In this document: piece after piece, positions 24,349 to 33,434 of the stretch
Layout of the letters: each line of letters opens with the position of its first letter
How positions within the stretch are numbered: position 1 is the first letter of the stretch
Source: Flavobacterium bernardetii
GTDB lineage: Bacteria > Bacteroidota > Bacteroidia > Flavobacteriales > Flavobacteriaceae
NCBI RefSeq assembly: GCF_011305415.1
Contig: NZ_JAANOQ010000005.1
Coordinates: forward strand, 1 to 64,000
Length of the DNA stretch: 64,000 bases
Direction: 5' to 3'
The notes under the pieces: model-generated
The model's input: the letters and a program-made list of their open reading frames with translations, nothing else
What the model was told of the DNA's origin: nothing
Database searches by the model: none
Translations under genes and position numbers: made by a program

Positions 24349-24945
24349 TTAATTATTATTTAATTGTAATTGTTTTTCTAATTCTAAATTTCCGGCTAAT
24401 GTTGCCATTGCACGAATGTGGTATTCTAATGCTTTGTATTCTAAAATATTTGCATCTTTTTCTAATACGGTATTTTCATTGATACTGAAAATTAAGGTGT
24501 AATAAAATTTTACATAATTTTCAATATCTATATCATTTCTATACAAACCTTCTGCCATTCCTTTTAAAATGTTATCTCTAAAACAACATTCACAAATTTC
24601 AATTTGACTGCCCAAAACCTTATTATATACTTCAGGATAGTGCCTTTTCAGTTGATAAAGTGGTGAAGTTTCTGTTGATTTGAACATCTCTTTAAACATT
24701 CTTCTGATTTCAAAATTTTCTGCAATAGCATTATAATTTTTAGCCACAATACTATTGATAGTCTCATGAACTTCTTTGTGAACCAGTTGTGTACTTTCTT
24801 CAATTAGCAATTCTTTGTTAGAAAAGTATTTGTATATCGTTTTTTTAGAAATACACATTTCGCAAGCAATATCATCCATAGTAATACTCTTGAAACCTAA
24901 TTTCAAAAACATATCTGTCGCTTTTTTGATGATTTTATCTTTCAT
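24349..24945 (-). CDS. TetR/AcrR-family repressor
   Basis: The 198-residue protein has the TetR DNA-binding domain at residues 1-48 (IIKKATDMFLKLGFKSITMDDIACEMCISKKTIYKYF region) and a divergent helical ligand-binding domain. As first gene of the efflux operon it very likely represses it. A 28-base palindrome (25010-25037) sits between the -33 and -7 elements of its promoter, and a copy with one base changed sits in the yceI promoter, so it probably controls both and itself. The ligand-binding domain contains several Cys (ICECCF), which is unusual and could sense a metal or oxidant; that is speculation. Confidence 0.9.
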   Translation of the reverse strand: MKDKIIKKATDMFLKLGFKSITMDDIACEMCISKKTIYKYFSNKELLIEESTQLVHKEVHETINSIVAKNYNAIAENFEIRRMFKEMFKSTETSPLYQLKRHYPEVYNKVLGSQIEICECCFRDNILKGMAEGLYRNDIDIENYVKFYYTLIFSINENTVLEKDANILEYKALEYHIRAMATLAGNLELEKQLQLNNN

Positions 24946-24997
24946 TTTTATTGGGGTGTTTTGTAAAAATTCTTTTATGCAGCTTTAATTTCGACTG

Positions 24998-25037
24998 CAA
25001 ATGTAGAACGGAAACTTTTAATACTAAAATAGTTTCC
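24998..25037 (-). promoter_or_regulatory. Promoter and operator of the tetR-efflux operon
   Basis: On the minus strand TACATTTG (24998-25005) is an exact -7 box. Four bases upstream begins a 28-base interrupted palindrome (25010-25037) with arms GGAAACT and AGTTTCC plus two further matching pairs. Repressor binding there would cover the spacer and -33 region. 27 of 28 bases recur at 25637-25664, with the same spacing to an identical -7 box. Confidence 0.8.
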
Positions 25038-25061
25038 TTAATCTTCACAATAATTTAACAT

Positions 25062-25598
25062 TTAATATATCGTATTAGTCGTGAATTCTAAATTGGCTGT
25101 TAAGTTTAAATTATAACCCATTAACAACCCATTATTCTGTAAATTTGAATTGGCAAATAAACCAAAATCAAGACGGTTAATTTCACCAATTATTTCCACC
25201 AAAACTTTCGAAGAAGTGTTTGTATTTTCTAATTCTACAATTTTGGCATCTAATTCTACCACTTTCGTGATATTATTTATGGTTAAATAACCTTTCACGA
25301 AATTGATATTGTCATTTATCTTTTCATAAGAAATAGATTTAAAAACCACTAAAGGATATTGACTCACGTTCAAATAATCTTGTAATTTTAAATTACTGTC
25401 AATATGTTCCAATTTGCCTTCTTTTTTATTTACATCTAAAACAAATTCCAGATTAGCATTCATCAGTTGATTGTTTACAATATCTATTGAACTCGAAAGC
25501 TCATTAAATGAACTATCCAAATAGGCAATAATTGAATTTTTTGCTCTAACCATGAAATCTGATTGATTAACATTTAGGTTCCATTTTGTATTTGTCAT
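25062..25598 (-). CDS. YceI-family protein
   Basis: The 178-residue protein fits YceI, a lipocalin-like barrel that binds isoprenoid-type lipids: TKWNLNVNQSDFMVRAKNS at the start, FVKGYLTINNITKVVELDAKI in the middle and INRLDFGL near the end. No signal peptide is present, so unlike E. coli YceI this one would stay in the cytoplasm. Its promoter carries the same palindrome as the tetR efflux operon, and the polyprenyl synthase gene is divergent from it 146 bases away, which fits a link to lipids or prenyl compounds; that link is inference. Confidence 0.82.
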   Translation of the reverse strand: MTNTKWNLNVNQSDFMVRAKNSIIAYLDSSFNELSSSIDIVNNQLMNANLEFVLDVNKKEGKLEHIDSNLKLQDYLNVSQYPLVVFKSISYEKINDNINFVKGYLTINNITKVVELDAKIVELENTNTSSKVLVEIIGEINRLDFGLFANSNLQNNGLLMGYNLNLTANLEFTTNTIY

Positions 25599-25624
25599 TT
25601 TGTAAGATGTTAAATTTTATTGGG

Positions 25625-25664
25625 CAAATGTATAAAGGAAACTTTTAACACTAAAATAGTTTCC
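25625..25664 (-). promoter_or_regulatory. Promoter and operator of yceI, copy of the TetR operator
   Basis: TACATTTG (25625-25632, minus strand) and the palindrome at 25637-25664 repeat the arrangement at 24998-25037. Similarity extends about 65 bases, through TTTAACATTT beyond the palindrome. The site lies 81 bases before the divergent polyprenyl synthase start, so that gene could also be affected. Confidence 0.8.
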
Positions 25665-25744
25665 TTGATTTTCACATAAATTTAACATTTCAATAAGTAA
25701 GCTATTTTGCAATTATTAGTTTAAATTTACCAAAAATTACAAGT

Positions 25745-26719
25745 ATGCTTTCATTATCAGATTACCAGAATGTTATTACAGAAGAGTTTTCAAACCTACA
25801 CATTGACAAACAACCAAAAAGTTTATACGAGCCGATAGATTATATTTTATCACTTGGTGGAAAAAGAATCCGACCAGTTTTAACGTTAATGGCTGCTGAT
25901 ATTTTTGATGGTGATCATAAAAAGGCAATTTCTGCGGCAAAAGCTGTTGAGATGTTTCATAATTTTTCGTTAGTGCATGATGACATTATGGATGATGCGC
26001 CTTTGCGAAGAGGAAATGAAACCGTTCATGAAAAATGGAATCTAAATACTGGGATTTTATCTGGCGATGCGATGTTAATTTTAGCGTATCAATATTTCGA
26101 AAATTACGAACCGAAAATATTTCAAGCTTTAGCGAAATTATTTAGTAAAACCGCTTTAGAAGTTTGCGAAGGTCAACAATATGACGTGGATTTTGAAACC
26201 CGTGATGATGTAACCATTCCGGAATATTTAAAAATGATTGAATACAAAACGGCGGTTTTATTAGGAGCAGCGATGAAAATGGGTGCGATTGTGGCCGAAT
26301 CTTCAGAAGAAAATGCGGATTTAATTTACAATTTCGGATTGAATTTAGGAATTGCTTTCCAATTACAAGACGATTATTTAGATGCTTTCGGAAACCCAGA
26401 AACGTTTGGAAAACAAGTCGGTGGTGATATTATCGAAAACAAAAAAACTTATTTGTATTTAAAAGCGATGGAATTTTCAAACGAAGCAAACCAACAGCAG
26501 TTATTACATTTATTTTCGATTCAACCACAAGATAATACAGATAAAATCGAATCGGTTAAAGCGGTTTTCAATGCTTCTGGCGCGAGTCAAGCCACACAAG
26601 ATGCCATTTCAAACTATACAGAAAAAGCTTTTGAAACGTTAGAAAAAATGCATTTATCGGAAGATAAAAAAATGATTTTAAGATTGTTTGGCGATAAATT
26701 AATGAACAGAAAAGTGTAA
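25745..26719 (+). CDS. Polyprenyl synthetase (trans-prenyltransferase)
   Basis: The 324-residue enzyme has the two aspartate-rich motifs of trans-prenyl diphosphate synthases: DDIMDD (79-84, followed by APLRRG) and DDYLD (209-213), plus GGKRIRP (38-44). It condenses isopentenyl diphosphate onto an allylic diphosphate in the cytoplasm. The fifth residue before the first motif is Phe74, a bulky group that in this family usually stops elongation at C15-C20, so a farnesyl or geranylgeranyl diphosphate synthase is more likely than an octaprenyl one. It is followed at 43 bases by a small gene. Confidence 0.9.
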   Translation: MLSLSDYQNVITEEFSNLHIDKQPKSLYEPIDYILSLGGKRIRPVLTLMAADIFDGDHKKAISAAKAVEMFHNFSLVHDDIMDDAPLRRGNETVHEKWNLNTGILSGDAMLILAYQYFENYEPKIFQALAKLFSKTALEVCEGQQYDVDFETRDDVTIPEYLKMIEYKTAVLLGAAMKMGAIVAESSEENADLIYNFGLNLGIAFQLQDDYLDAFGNPETFGKQVGGDIIENKKTYLYLKAMEFSNEANQQQLLHLFSIQPQDNTDKIESVKAVFNASGASQATQDAISNYTEKAFETLEKMHLSEDKKMILRLFGDKLMNRKV

Positions 26720-26762
26720 TTAATGTGCCAATTTTCGATGTGTCAATTTTCAATTTAACAAA

Positions 26763-27116
26763 ATGAGTTACTTACCACCTGCAACAATTGACGCTTTAAT
26801 AAACGAAGCCGAAGAACAGCATTTGTATTTTAAATTAATTGAGCAAACCAACAAAGATTTTGCTTTAGCGAATGAAAATATAGATATTCCTTTGGATATT
26901 TTTCCTTTCGAATTAAAGCTTTTGGTTCAGGAAAAAATATTGAAATTAATCAATCACAAATTCGCTGAGTACTTAAACTTACTTTACATCATTGATGTTT
27001 CCGAAGAACAAATTAAAAAATTAGACGGTTCAGATGTTTTCAAATTGTCTGAAGATGTCACGTTTTTAATTTTAAAACGCGAATGGCAAAAGGTTTGGTT
27101 TAGAAATAAGTATTAA
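26763..27116 (+). CDS. Conserved hypothetical protein
   Basis: I do not recognise this 117-residue protein. It is mixed alpha/beta and acidic at the start (DALINEAEEQHLYFKLIEQ), with ELKLLVQEKILKLINHKFAEYLNLLYIIDVSEEQIKKL in the middle and FLILKREWQKVWFRNKY at the end. There is no signal peptide or membrane segment. The position 43 bases after the prenyl synthase suggests one transcript. It ends 1 base before the convergent PhoD-like gene. Confidence 0.7.
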   Translation: MSYLPPATIDALINEAEEQHLYFKLIEQTNKDFALANENIDIPLDIFPFELKLLVQEKILKLINHKFAEYLNLLYIIDVSEEQIKKLDGSDVFKLSEDVTFLILKREWQKVWFRNKY

Positions 27117-27117
27117 A

Positions 27118-28443
27118 TTATTCTAACTCTTTCTTTAAAATTACTTTATTCCACAATTCTTTTCCATCTTTATCAAACAAAGTCAATTTCATTTGACGCA
27201 TTTCTTTTTCACCAGAAAAGGAAAGTGTGCCAAAAACGTGTTGCGCAAACAAGCTGCCTTCTACTCTGTTTTTGTTTTCTTCTTTAGCTACTTTTTCAAT
27301 ATTTCCGTGTCCGGAAGTTAATGGTGAAACGGTCCAATCATATAAAGAATAAGAATTGCTGCGTTTTAACATAGATAATTCTGTGAAATGTCTGTCGCCA
27401 GAAATAAACGTCACGCCTTTTATTTTATTTACGGTAATTTCGTTTAATAGTTGTTCTTTTTCGGTTTTGTAATTTTCGTAATTTTCAAAAACAGCTTCGG
27501 TATTTAAAACCTGACCTCCAACTACAATAATTTTAAAACTCGCTTTTGAAGCAACTAAAGCATCTATTAACCATTGCATTTGTTCCGTTCCAAGAAGCAC
27601 TTTTTCTCCAGTAATTCTATCGTTTGGCGATTTAAAAAAACGATTGTCTAATAAAAAAACTTCTGCATCGCCCCAATTAAAACAAGAAAAAACACCTTCT
27701 TTCTGATTGGAATTTGTTCCGTAAAATTTATTTGCCCAAAAATCTTTAAAGGCTTGTTGCGTTACATATTTGTTGTAATATCCTCTATCGCTATCATTTG
27801 GACCAAAATCATGATCGTCCCAAATAGCAAAATTTTGAGTTTTTGCTAAAAGCGGTTGCATTTCTTTTAATTTTCTAGAATGTGAATATCTGTGGTAAAT
27901 TCCAGTTTGACTGTCCCAATCTGCTTCACGCAAATAAATATTATCGCCACCCCAAAGCATAATGTCTGGATTTTTTTGAGCAATACTTTCAAAAATGGAG
28001 TAATTAGAACCATAAGGTTTTCCTGGTCTGTCCAAAGCTTCTTCGCTTACATAAGAACAACTCCCTAAAGCAATTGTAAAATCGGGAGCATTTTCTCGCC
28101 ATTGCCATAATTTTTTGGAAGAAAAAGAGGTTTCATAAGGCAAAACTATTTTCTTTTTATCAATAAAAATAGCGTAATTATATTTTTTTCCAGGTTGTAA
28201 TTTATCTAAAACTACATGACAAGTAAAAGCATTTTCTTTAGTAGATTGATACTTTTCGCTTTGAAAAATTGAAGAGGAATTATCAACCGAATAATACTCC
28301 ACATAAACTGAAGCCGGTTTTTCGGTTTGAAACCAAATCATAGCTTCTTTCATTTCACAATATCCAACCATTGGTCCGGATTGTAAATTGTTTTGTGAAA
28401 AAACCGAAATAGAAAATAGTAAGAAAGCTAAAAGAATTCGCAT
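27118..28443 (-). CDS. PhoD-like alkaline phosphatase family protein
   Basis: With the start at 28443 the protein is 441 residues and begins with a signal peptide (MRILLAFLLFSISVFSQ). An N-terminal beta domain (GPMVGYCEMKEAMIWFQT) precedes a metallophosphoesterase domain with LGSCSYV, the metal motif WGGDNIYLREADW, WDDHDFGPNDSD and SGDRHFTEL. PhoD-type enzymes hydrolyse phosphodiesters outside the cytoplasm; the substrate is not known. The ATG at 28467 is rejected because the promoter -7 box (28455-28462) lies between the two ATGs. Confidence 0.87.
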   Translation of the reverse strand: MRILLAFLLFSISVFSQNNLQSGPMVGYCEMKEAMIWFQTEKPASVYVEYYSVDNSSSIFQSEKYQSTKENAFTCHVVLDKLQPGKKYNYAIFIDKKKIVLPYETSFSSKKLWQWRENAPDFTIALGSCSYVSEEALDRPGKPYGSNYSIFESIAQKNPDIMLWGGDNIYLREADWDSQTGIYHRYSHSRKLKEMQPLLAKTQNFAIWDDHDFGPNDSDRGYYNKYVTQQAFKDFWANKFYGTNSNQKEGVFSCFNWGDAEVFLLDNRFFKSPNDRITGEKVLLGTEQMQWLIDALVASKASFKIIVVGGQVLNTEAVFENYENYKTEKEQLLNEITVNKIKGVTFISGDRHFTELSMLKRSNSYSLYDWTVSPLTSGHGNIEKVAKEENKNRVEGSLFAQHVFGTLSFSGEKEMRQMKLTLFDKDGKELWNKVILKKELE

Positions 28444-28454
28444 GATTTTTTTTG

Positions 28455-28483
28455 CAAAATTAAACATTTACAAAAGGTTTCAA
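28455..28483 (-). promoter_or_regulatory. Promoter of the PhoD-like gene
   Basis: On the minus strand TTG (28483-28481), an 18-base spacer and TAATTTTG (28462-28455) give a consensus promoter. Transcription would begin a few bases before the ATG at 28443, leaving almost no leader, and excludes the upstream ATG. Confidence 0.6.
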
Positions 28484-28504
28484 TGTTAAGAAATAATTAC
28501 TTTT

Positions 28505-29065
28505 CTAAAACATAATTCTAATAAATGGCGCCCAAGCCTGTGAATACACATGATTGTTGTCTTTGTGTAACAAGTTATATTTTATACCTACAGTCAAATT
28601 TTGTGCTCTATAACCCGCACCAACAAAAAAAGCCGTGTTCCAAAAAGTGTCATCAATTAAGAAATCACCATCAAAATTCCGGTTTACTTTTAATTGTTCT
28701 AATTCTGCAGAAAGCTGAATTTCTTCAATCGGATGTACTAAACCAATTAAACTTCCGCCAAAAATAGTCGACTTGTATCCAATAGAATTAAAGTTAGAAG
28801 GATTTTGTTCTTGCGCCACATAACTTCCAGTTAAACCCACTCCAACTGTAAACGTTTTGTCAATATTGTAATATCCTGTTGGAGAAATAGATACATTTGT
28901 AAAGCCATTTCCAACCGCTAATCCTAATCCACCCCCAAACTGAACTTTTTTCCAAAATACACTTTCCGTTTTAGGAATACTATCTTGTTGTGAAAATAGT
29001 AATGCGGAATTCAAAAAAACAAGTGTGTAAAAAAACGTTTTTAGTATCTTTGCGTGTAATTTCAT
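28505..29065 (-). CDS. Outer membrane beta-barrel protein
   Basis: The 186-residue protein has a signal peptide ending near LLFSQ (residue ~25) and then alternating hydrophobic strands with Gly and aromatic residues (FGGGLGLAVGNGFTNVSISPTGYYNI; VGVGLTGSYVA; FVGAGYRAQ; VGIKYNLL), ending in IRIMF with a terminal Phe, the usual barrel insertion signal. Eight strands fit the length. No specific family is recognised. It is divergent from sucA and the two share a 119-base promoter region. Confidence 0.75.
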   Translation of the reverse strand: MKLHAKILKTFFYTLVFLNSALLFSQQDSIPKTESVFWKKVQFGGGLGLAVGNGFTNVSISPTGYYNIDKTFTVGVGLTGSYVAQEQNPSNFNSIGYKSTIFGGSLIGLVHPIEEIQLSAELEQLKVNRNFDGDFLIDDTFWNTAFFVGAGYRAQNLTVGIKYNLLHKDNNHVYSQAWAPFIRIMF

Positions 29066-29113
29066 GGGAATTTTTACTTATTTGTTAATATGAACATAAA
29101 AGTATAAATTTCT

Positions 29114-29145
29114 TTGAACTTTTAGCATAAAAGTTTATACTTTTG
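29114..29145 (+). promoter_or_regulatory. Promoter of sucAB with overlapping palindrome
   Basis: TTG (29114-29116), a 21-base spacer and TACTTTTG (29138-29145) form a consensus promoter 40 bases before the sucA ATG. The spacer contains a 19-base palindrome, AACTTTT-AGCAT-AAAAGTT (29117-29135), a possible operator shared with the divergent outer membrane gene. Confidence 0.65.
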
Positions 29146-29184
29146 CATAAATTTTTTTAACCAAATCGTCATTAGGACAGAATT

Positions 29185-31953
29185 ATGGATAGGTTTTCCT
29201 TTTTAAACGCAGCACATACTGCATTTTTTGCAGATTTATACGACCAATATTTACAAAATCCGGATAGTGTAGAACCAAGTTGGAGAAGTTTCTTTCAAGG
29301 TTTTGATTTTGCGAATGAATTTTCAAATCCAGGTGAGCAAATTGCTCATACTGCTAATGGCTCAGCTTCTGGTGGGAATTCTGAGCAACTTCAAAAAGAA
29401 TTCAATGTTCTTAGATTAATTGATGGCTACAGAACCAACGGGCATTTATTCACTAAAACAAATCCTGTTAGAGAAAGAAGAACGTATGCTCCTACTTTAG
29501 CTTTAGAAAATTATGGGTTATCTCAAGCTGATTTAACTACAGTTTTTGATGCAGCAAAAATGGTAAATATGAAACCAAGTACTTTGGCGGATATTATCAA
29601 GCATGTAGAAAGTGTATATTGCTCATCAATTGGTGTTGAGTTTATGTACATCAGAGAACCAAAAGTTCTAGATTGGATTAAAAACAGATTAGACATCAAC
29701 GACAATCAGCCGAATTTCTCAGCTGATGAAAAGAAAAATATATTAAAAAAATTAAACGAAGCGGTTTCTTTTGAGACTTTCTTACATACTAAATATGTAG
29801 GTCAAAAACGTTTCTCATTAGAAGGTTGTGAAGCTGCAATTCCTGCTTTAGATGCTTTAGTGGAAGCTGCTGCTGAAAAAGGCGTAGAACAATTTGTAAT
29901 GGGAATGGCACATCGTGGTCGTTTGAATGTTTTAGCCAACATTTTTGGAAAAAATACACAAAATATTTTCTCAGAATTTGACGGAAAAGATTACGATGAA
30001 GACATGAACTTTGATGGTGACGTTAAATATCACCTGGGTTTAACTTCAGACCGTGTAACTGATTCTGGGAAAAAAATCAATTTAAACTTAGCACCAAACC
30101 CTTCGCATTTAGAAACAGTTGGTGCCGTTATTGAAGGAATTGCAAGAGCCAAACAAGACCGATATTTTGCTGACGATTTTTCAAAAGTTTTACCTATCGC
30201 CGTTCATGGTGATGCTGCAGTTGCAGGACAAGGTATTGTGTATGAAATTATCCAAATGGCAAAATTAGACGGTTATAAAACTGGTGGAACTATCCATTTA
30301 GTAATTAATAACCAAGTTGGTTTTACAACAAACTATTTAGATGCACGTTCCTCAACGTATTGTACAGATATCGCAAAAGTAACCTTATCGCCAGTTTTAC
30401 ACGTTAATGCAGATGATGCAGAAGCAGTAGTTCACGCGATGAAATTTGCTTTAGATTACCGTATGGAATTTGGCGGTGATGTATTTATCGATTTGTTAGG
30501 ATACAGAAAATATGGTCATAACGAAGGTGACGAACCTCGTTTCACACAACCAAAATTATACAAAGCGATTTCTAAACATAAAAACTCAAGAGACCTTTAT
30601 GCTGAAAAGCTACAAAACGAAGGTGTAATTGACGGAACTTATGTAAAAACTCTAGAAGACGCTTATAAAGCTAAACTAGATGAAAATTTAGAAGAATCTC
30701 GTAAGAAAAGCTTAACGGTTATTACGCCGTTTATGCAAAATGAATGGACAGGTTTCGAAAAAGTTTCAGATGATGTGATGCTTTCGAAATTTGATACAAA
30801 ATTTGACAAGCAACAATTAACTGAAATTGCTTCAACCATTACAGAATTACCATCAGACAAAAAATTCATTAGCAAAATCACGAAATTAATTGGTGATAGA
30901 AAAAACATGTTCTTCGAAAAAGACCAATTAGATTGGGCAATGGGAGAATTATTAGCCTATGGATCTTTAATCTCTGAAGGGTACGATGTTCGTATTTCTG
31001 GACAAGATGTGGAAAGAGGAACTTTCTCTCACCGTCATGCCGTTATTAAAGTTGAAGAATCAGAAGAAGAAGTTGTTTTATTAAACGACGTTAAAAACAA
31101 AAAAGGAAACTTTTATATATACAATTCGCACCTTTCAGAATATGGTGTAGTTGGTTTTGAATACGGTTACGCTTTAGCATCGCCAAATACGTTAACGATT
31201 TGGGAAGCACAGTTTGGAGATTTCTCTAACGGAGCGCAAATTATGATTGACCAATACATATCTGCAGGTGAAGACAAGTGGAACAATCAAAACGGATTGG
31301 TTTTCTTATTGCCTCATGGGTATGAAAATCAAGGTGCGGAACACTCTTCTGCTCGTATGGAACGTTATTTACAAATGTGTGCGAAACACAATATGTACAT
31401 TGCTGACGTTACGACTCCAGCGAACTTCTTCCACTTGATGAGAAGACAAATGAAAACAAAATTCCGTAAACCGTTAATTGTGTTTTCACCAAAAAGTTTA
31501 TTACGTCATCCACAAGCGGTTTCAACTGCCGATGATTTAGCAAATGGACAATTTCAAGAAATATTAGACGATCCAAACGTTACAGATAAAAAAGCGATCA
31601 AGTCTTTAGTATTCTGTACAGGAAAAGTGTATTACGATATTATTGCAAAACGTGAAGAATTAGGAAGAAATGATGTAGCTGTTGTTCGTTTAGAGCAATT
31701 GTTCCCATTAGCAACAGATCAAATCAAAGCGATTATCGATTCGTATCCAAATGTTGACGATTATGTTTGGGCACAAGAAGAACCTAAAAACATGGGAGCT
31801 TACGGATTTATGTTAATGAATTTCGATTTAGTAAAATTACGTTTAGCGTCACCAAAAGCATATAGTGCACCAGCAGCAGGAAGTTACGAACGTTCGAAAA
31901 AACGTCAAGCGAATGCCATTGCTATGGTTTTTGACAAAAATTTATTTCAATAA
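29185..31953 (+). CDS. sucA: 2-oxoglutarate dehydrogenase E1 component
   Basis: The 922-residue protein is full length for E1o. It begins MDRFSFLNAAHTAFFADLYDQYLQNPDSV, the N-terminal region that in this family binds E2, and has MGMAHRGRLNVL (~241-252), the thiamine diphosphate region HGDAAVAGQGIV, YRKYGHNEGDEP and LPHGYENQGAEHSSARMERYLQ. It decarboxylates 2-oxoglutarate in the citric acid cycle in the cytoplasm. sucB follows at 64 bases. Confidence 0.97.
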   Translation: MDRFSFLNAAHTAFFADLYDQYLQNPDSVEPSWRSFFQGFDFANEFSNPGEQIAHTANGSASGGNSEQLQKEFNVLRLIDGYRTNGHLFTKTNPVRERRTYAPTLALENYGLSQADLTTVFDAAKMVNMKPSTLADIIKHVESVYCSSIGVEFMYIREPKVLDWIKNRLDINDNQPNFSADEKKNILKKLNEAVSFETFLHTKYVGQKRFSLEGCEAAIPALDALVEAAAEKGVEQFVMGMAHRGRLNVLANIFGKNTQNIFSEFDGKDYDEDMNFDGDVKYHLGLTSDRVTDSGKKINLNLAPNPSHLETVGAVIEGIARAKQDRYFADDFSKVLPIAVHGDAAVAGQGIVYEIIQMAKLDGYKTGGTIHLVINNQVGFTTNYLDARSSTYCTDIAKVTLSPVLHVNADDAEAVVHAMKFALDYRMEFGGDVFIDLLGYRKYGHNEGDEPRFTQPKLYKAISKHKNSRDLYAEKLQNEGVIDGTYVKTLEDAYKAKLDENLEESRKKSLTVITPFMQNEWTGFEKVSDDVMLSKFDTKFDKQQLTEIASTITELPSDKKFISKITKLIGDRKNMFFEKDQLDWAMGELLAYGSLISEGYDVRISGQDVERGTFSHRHAVIKVEESEEEVVLLNDVKNKKGNFYIYNSHLSEYGVVGFEYGYALASPNTLTIWEAQFGDFSNGAQIMIDQYISAGEDKWNNQNGLVFLLPHGYENQGAEHSSARMERYLQMCAKHNMYIADVTTPANFFHLMRRQMKTKFRKPLIVFSPKSLLRHPQAVSTADDLANGQFQEILDDPNVTDKKAIKSLVFCTGKVYYDIIAKREELGRNDVAVVRLEQLFPLATDQIKAIIDSYPNVDDYVWAQEEPKNMGAYGFMLMNFDLVKLRLASPKAYSAPAAGSYERSKKRQANAIAMVFDKNLFQ

Positions 31954-32017
31954 CAGTTATACAACACATTAATATATTTTAGGTAGCCTTTTCGCCTAAA
32001 ACTAAAAACGAAAGAAT

Positions 32018-33232
32018 ATGATTTTAGAAATGAAAGTCCCATCACCGGGAGAATCTATCACCGAAGTTGAAATTGCAACTTGGTTAGTTAAAGACGGAGA
32101 TTACGTTGAAAAAGATCAAGCTATTGCTGAAGTAGATTCAGACAAAGCAACTTTAGAATTACCTGCAGAAGCTAGCGGAATTATTACGCTTAAAGCGGAA
32201 GAAGGTGACGCTGTGGCTGTAGGACAAGTAGTTTGTCATATTGATACTGACGCTGCAAAACCAGACGGAGCAACTGCTGCGCCTGCTGTTGAAAAAGCAC
32301 CAGAAGTGAAAAAAGAAGAAGTAAAAGCGGCACCAGTTGCTGAAAAAACTTATGCTACAGGAGCACCATCTCCAGCAGCTAAAAAAATATTAGACGAGAA
32401 AAACATCTCTCCTTCTGACATCGTTGGAACTGGAAAAGGTGGAAGAATTACTACTGAAGATGCAGCAAACGCAGTACCTTCAATGGGAACTCCTACAAAT
32501 GGATCTCGTGCAACAGAAAGAGTAAAACTTTCTATGTTACGTAGAAAAGTAGCAGAAAGATTAGTTGCCGCTAAAAACGAAACAGCTATGTTAACGACTT
32601 TTAACGAAGTTAACATGACACCAATTAATATCATCAGAAATCAATATAAAGACGAATTTAAAGCAAAACATAATGGTATTGGTTTAGGTTATATGTCATT
32701 CTTTACAAAAGCGGTTACAAGAGCGTTGCAATTGTACCCAGATGTAAATTCAATGATGGATGGTGACCATAAAGTAGCTTTCGATTTTGCAGACATTTCA
32801 ATTGCGGTTTCTGGACCAAAAGGATTAATGGTTCCTGTTGTTAGAAATGCAGAATTATTAACGTTCCGTGGTGTGGAAGCAGAAATTAAACGTTTAGCTT
32901 TACGTGCAAGAGACGGACAAATTACTGTTGACGACATGACAGGTGGAACATTCACAATTACAAACGGTGGTGTTTTCGGAAGTATGTTATCTACGCCAAT
33001 TATTAATCCTCCTCAATCTGGAATTTTAGGAATGCACAACATTATTGAGCGTCCAATTGCCGTAAATGGTAAAGTGGAAATCCACCCAATGATGTATGTG
33101 GCGTTATCTTATGACCACAGAATTATTGACGGTAGAGAATCTGTTGGTTTCTTAGTTGCAGTTAAAGAAGCTTTAGAAAACCCAATGGAATTATTACTAG
33201 ACAACAATCCTAAGAAAGCTTTAGAGTTATAG
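32018..33232 (+). CDS. sucB: Dihydrolipoyl succinyltransferase (E2 of 2-oxoglutarate dehydrogenase)
   Basis: The 404-residue protein has one N-terminal lipoyl domain with the lipoylated lysine in VDSDKATLE (Lys43), an Ala/Pro/Lys-rich linker, a peripheral-subunit-binding domain ([10 protein letters not shown]...GRITTEDA, about 115-150) and a catalytic domain with the active-site His in [11 protein letters not shown] (His367). It transfers the succinyl group to CoA. It is the second gene of the sucAB operon; E3 is not in the window. A terminator follows. Confidence 0.96.
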   Translation: MILEMKVPSPGESITEVEIATWLVKDGDYVEKDQAIAEVDSDKATLELPAEASGIITLKAEEGDAVAVGQVVCHIDTDAAKPDGATAAPAVEKAPEVKKEEVKAAPVAEKTYATGAPSPAAKKILDEKNISPSDIVGTGKGGRITTEDAANAVPSMGTPTNGSRATERVKLSMLRRKVAERLVAAKNETAMLTTFNEVNMTPINIIRNQYKDEFKAKHNGIGLGYMSFFTKAVTRALQLYPDVNSMMDGDHKVAFDFADISIAVSGPKGLMVPVVRNAELLTFRGVEAEIKRLALRARDGQITVDDMTGGTFTITNGGVFGSMLSTPIINPPQSGILGMHNIIERPIAVNGKVEIHPMMYVALSYDHRIIDGRESVGFLVAVKEALENPMELLLDNNPKKALEL

Positions 33233-33240
33233 TATTTGCT

Positions 33241-33268
33241 TTGTCATCCTGAACTTGTTTCAGGATCT
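33241..33268. repeat. GTCATCCTGAA-type dispersed repeat
   Basis: TTGTCATCCTGAACTTGTTT continuing to CAGGATCT, with a hairpin ATCCTGAA / TTCAGGAT. Related copies lie at 41577-41604, 41631-41657, 61097-61124 and 61137-61163. It lies right after sucB, before the terminator. Confidence 0.7.
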
Positions 33269-33278
33269 AAATATAACT

Positions 33279-33311
33279 AATCCCAAACTCTTACGAATTT
33301 GGGATTTTTTT
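33279..33311 (+). terminator. Terminator of sucAB
   Basis: The stem AATCCCAAA / TTTGGGATT is followed by a T run to 33311. Confidence 0.85.
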
Positions 33312-33434
33312 ATGTTAAAAAAACAAGTACAAAAAAATAAAACTATTTTCAAAATAAATTAAAAAAAATTGTAGCTTTATTCCTTATTTTTAACTCTTCA
33401 AAATTTAATAATTGAGCTTTTTCAATTTTTCAAT

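Noticed and set aside
26724..26757. Near-direct repeat with TGTGCCAATTTTC and TGTGTCAATTTTC words after the prenyl synthase
   Set aside because: Only two imperfect copies; too short to separate from chance or from the heptanucleotide arrays with confidence.
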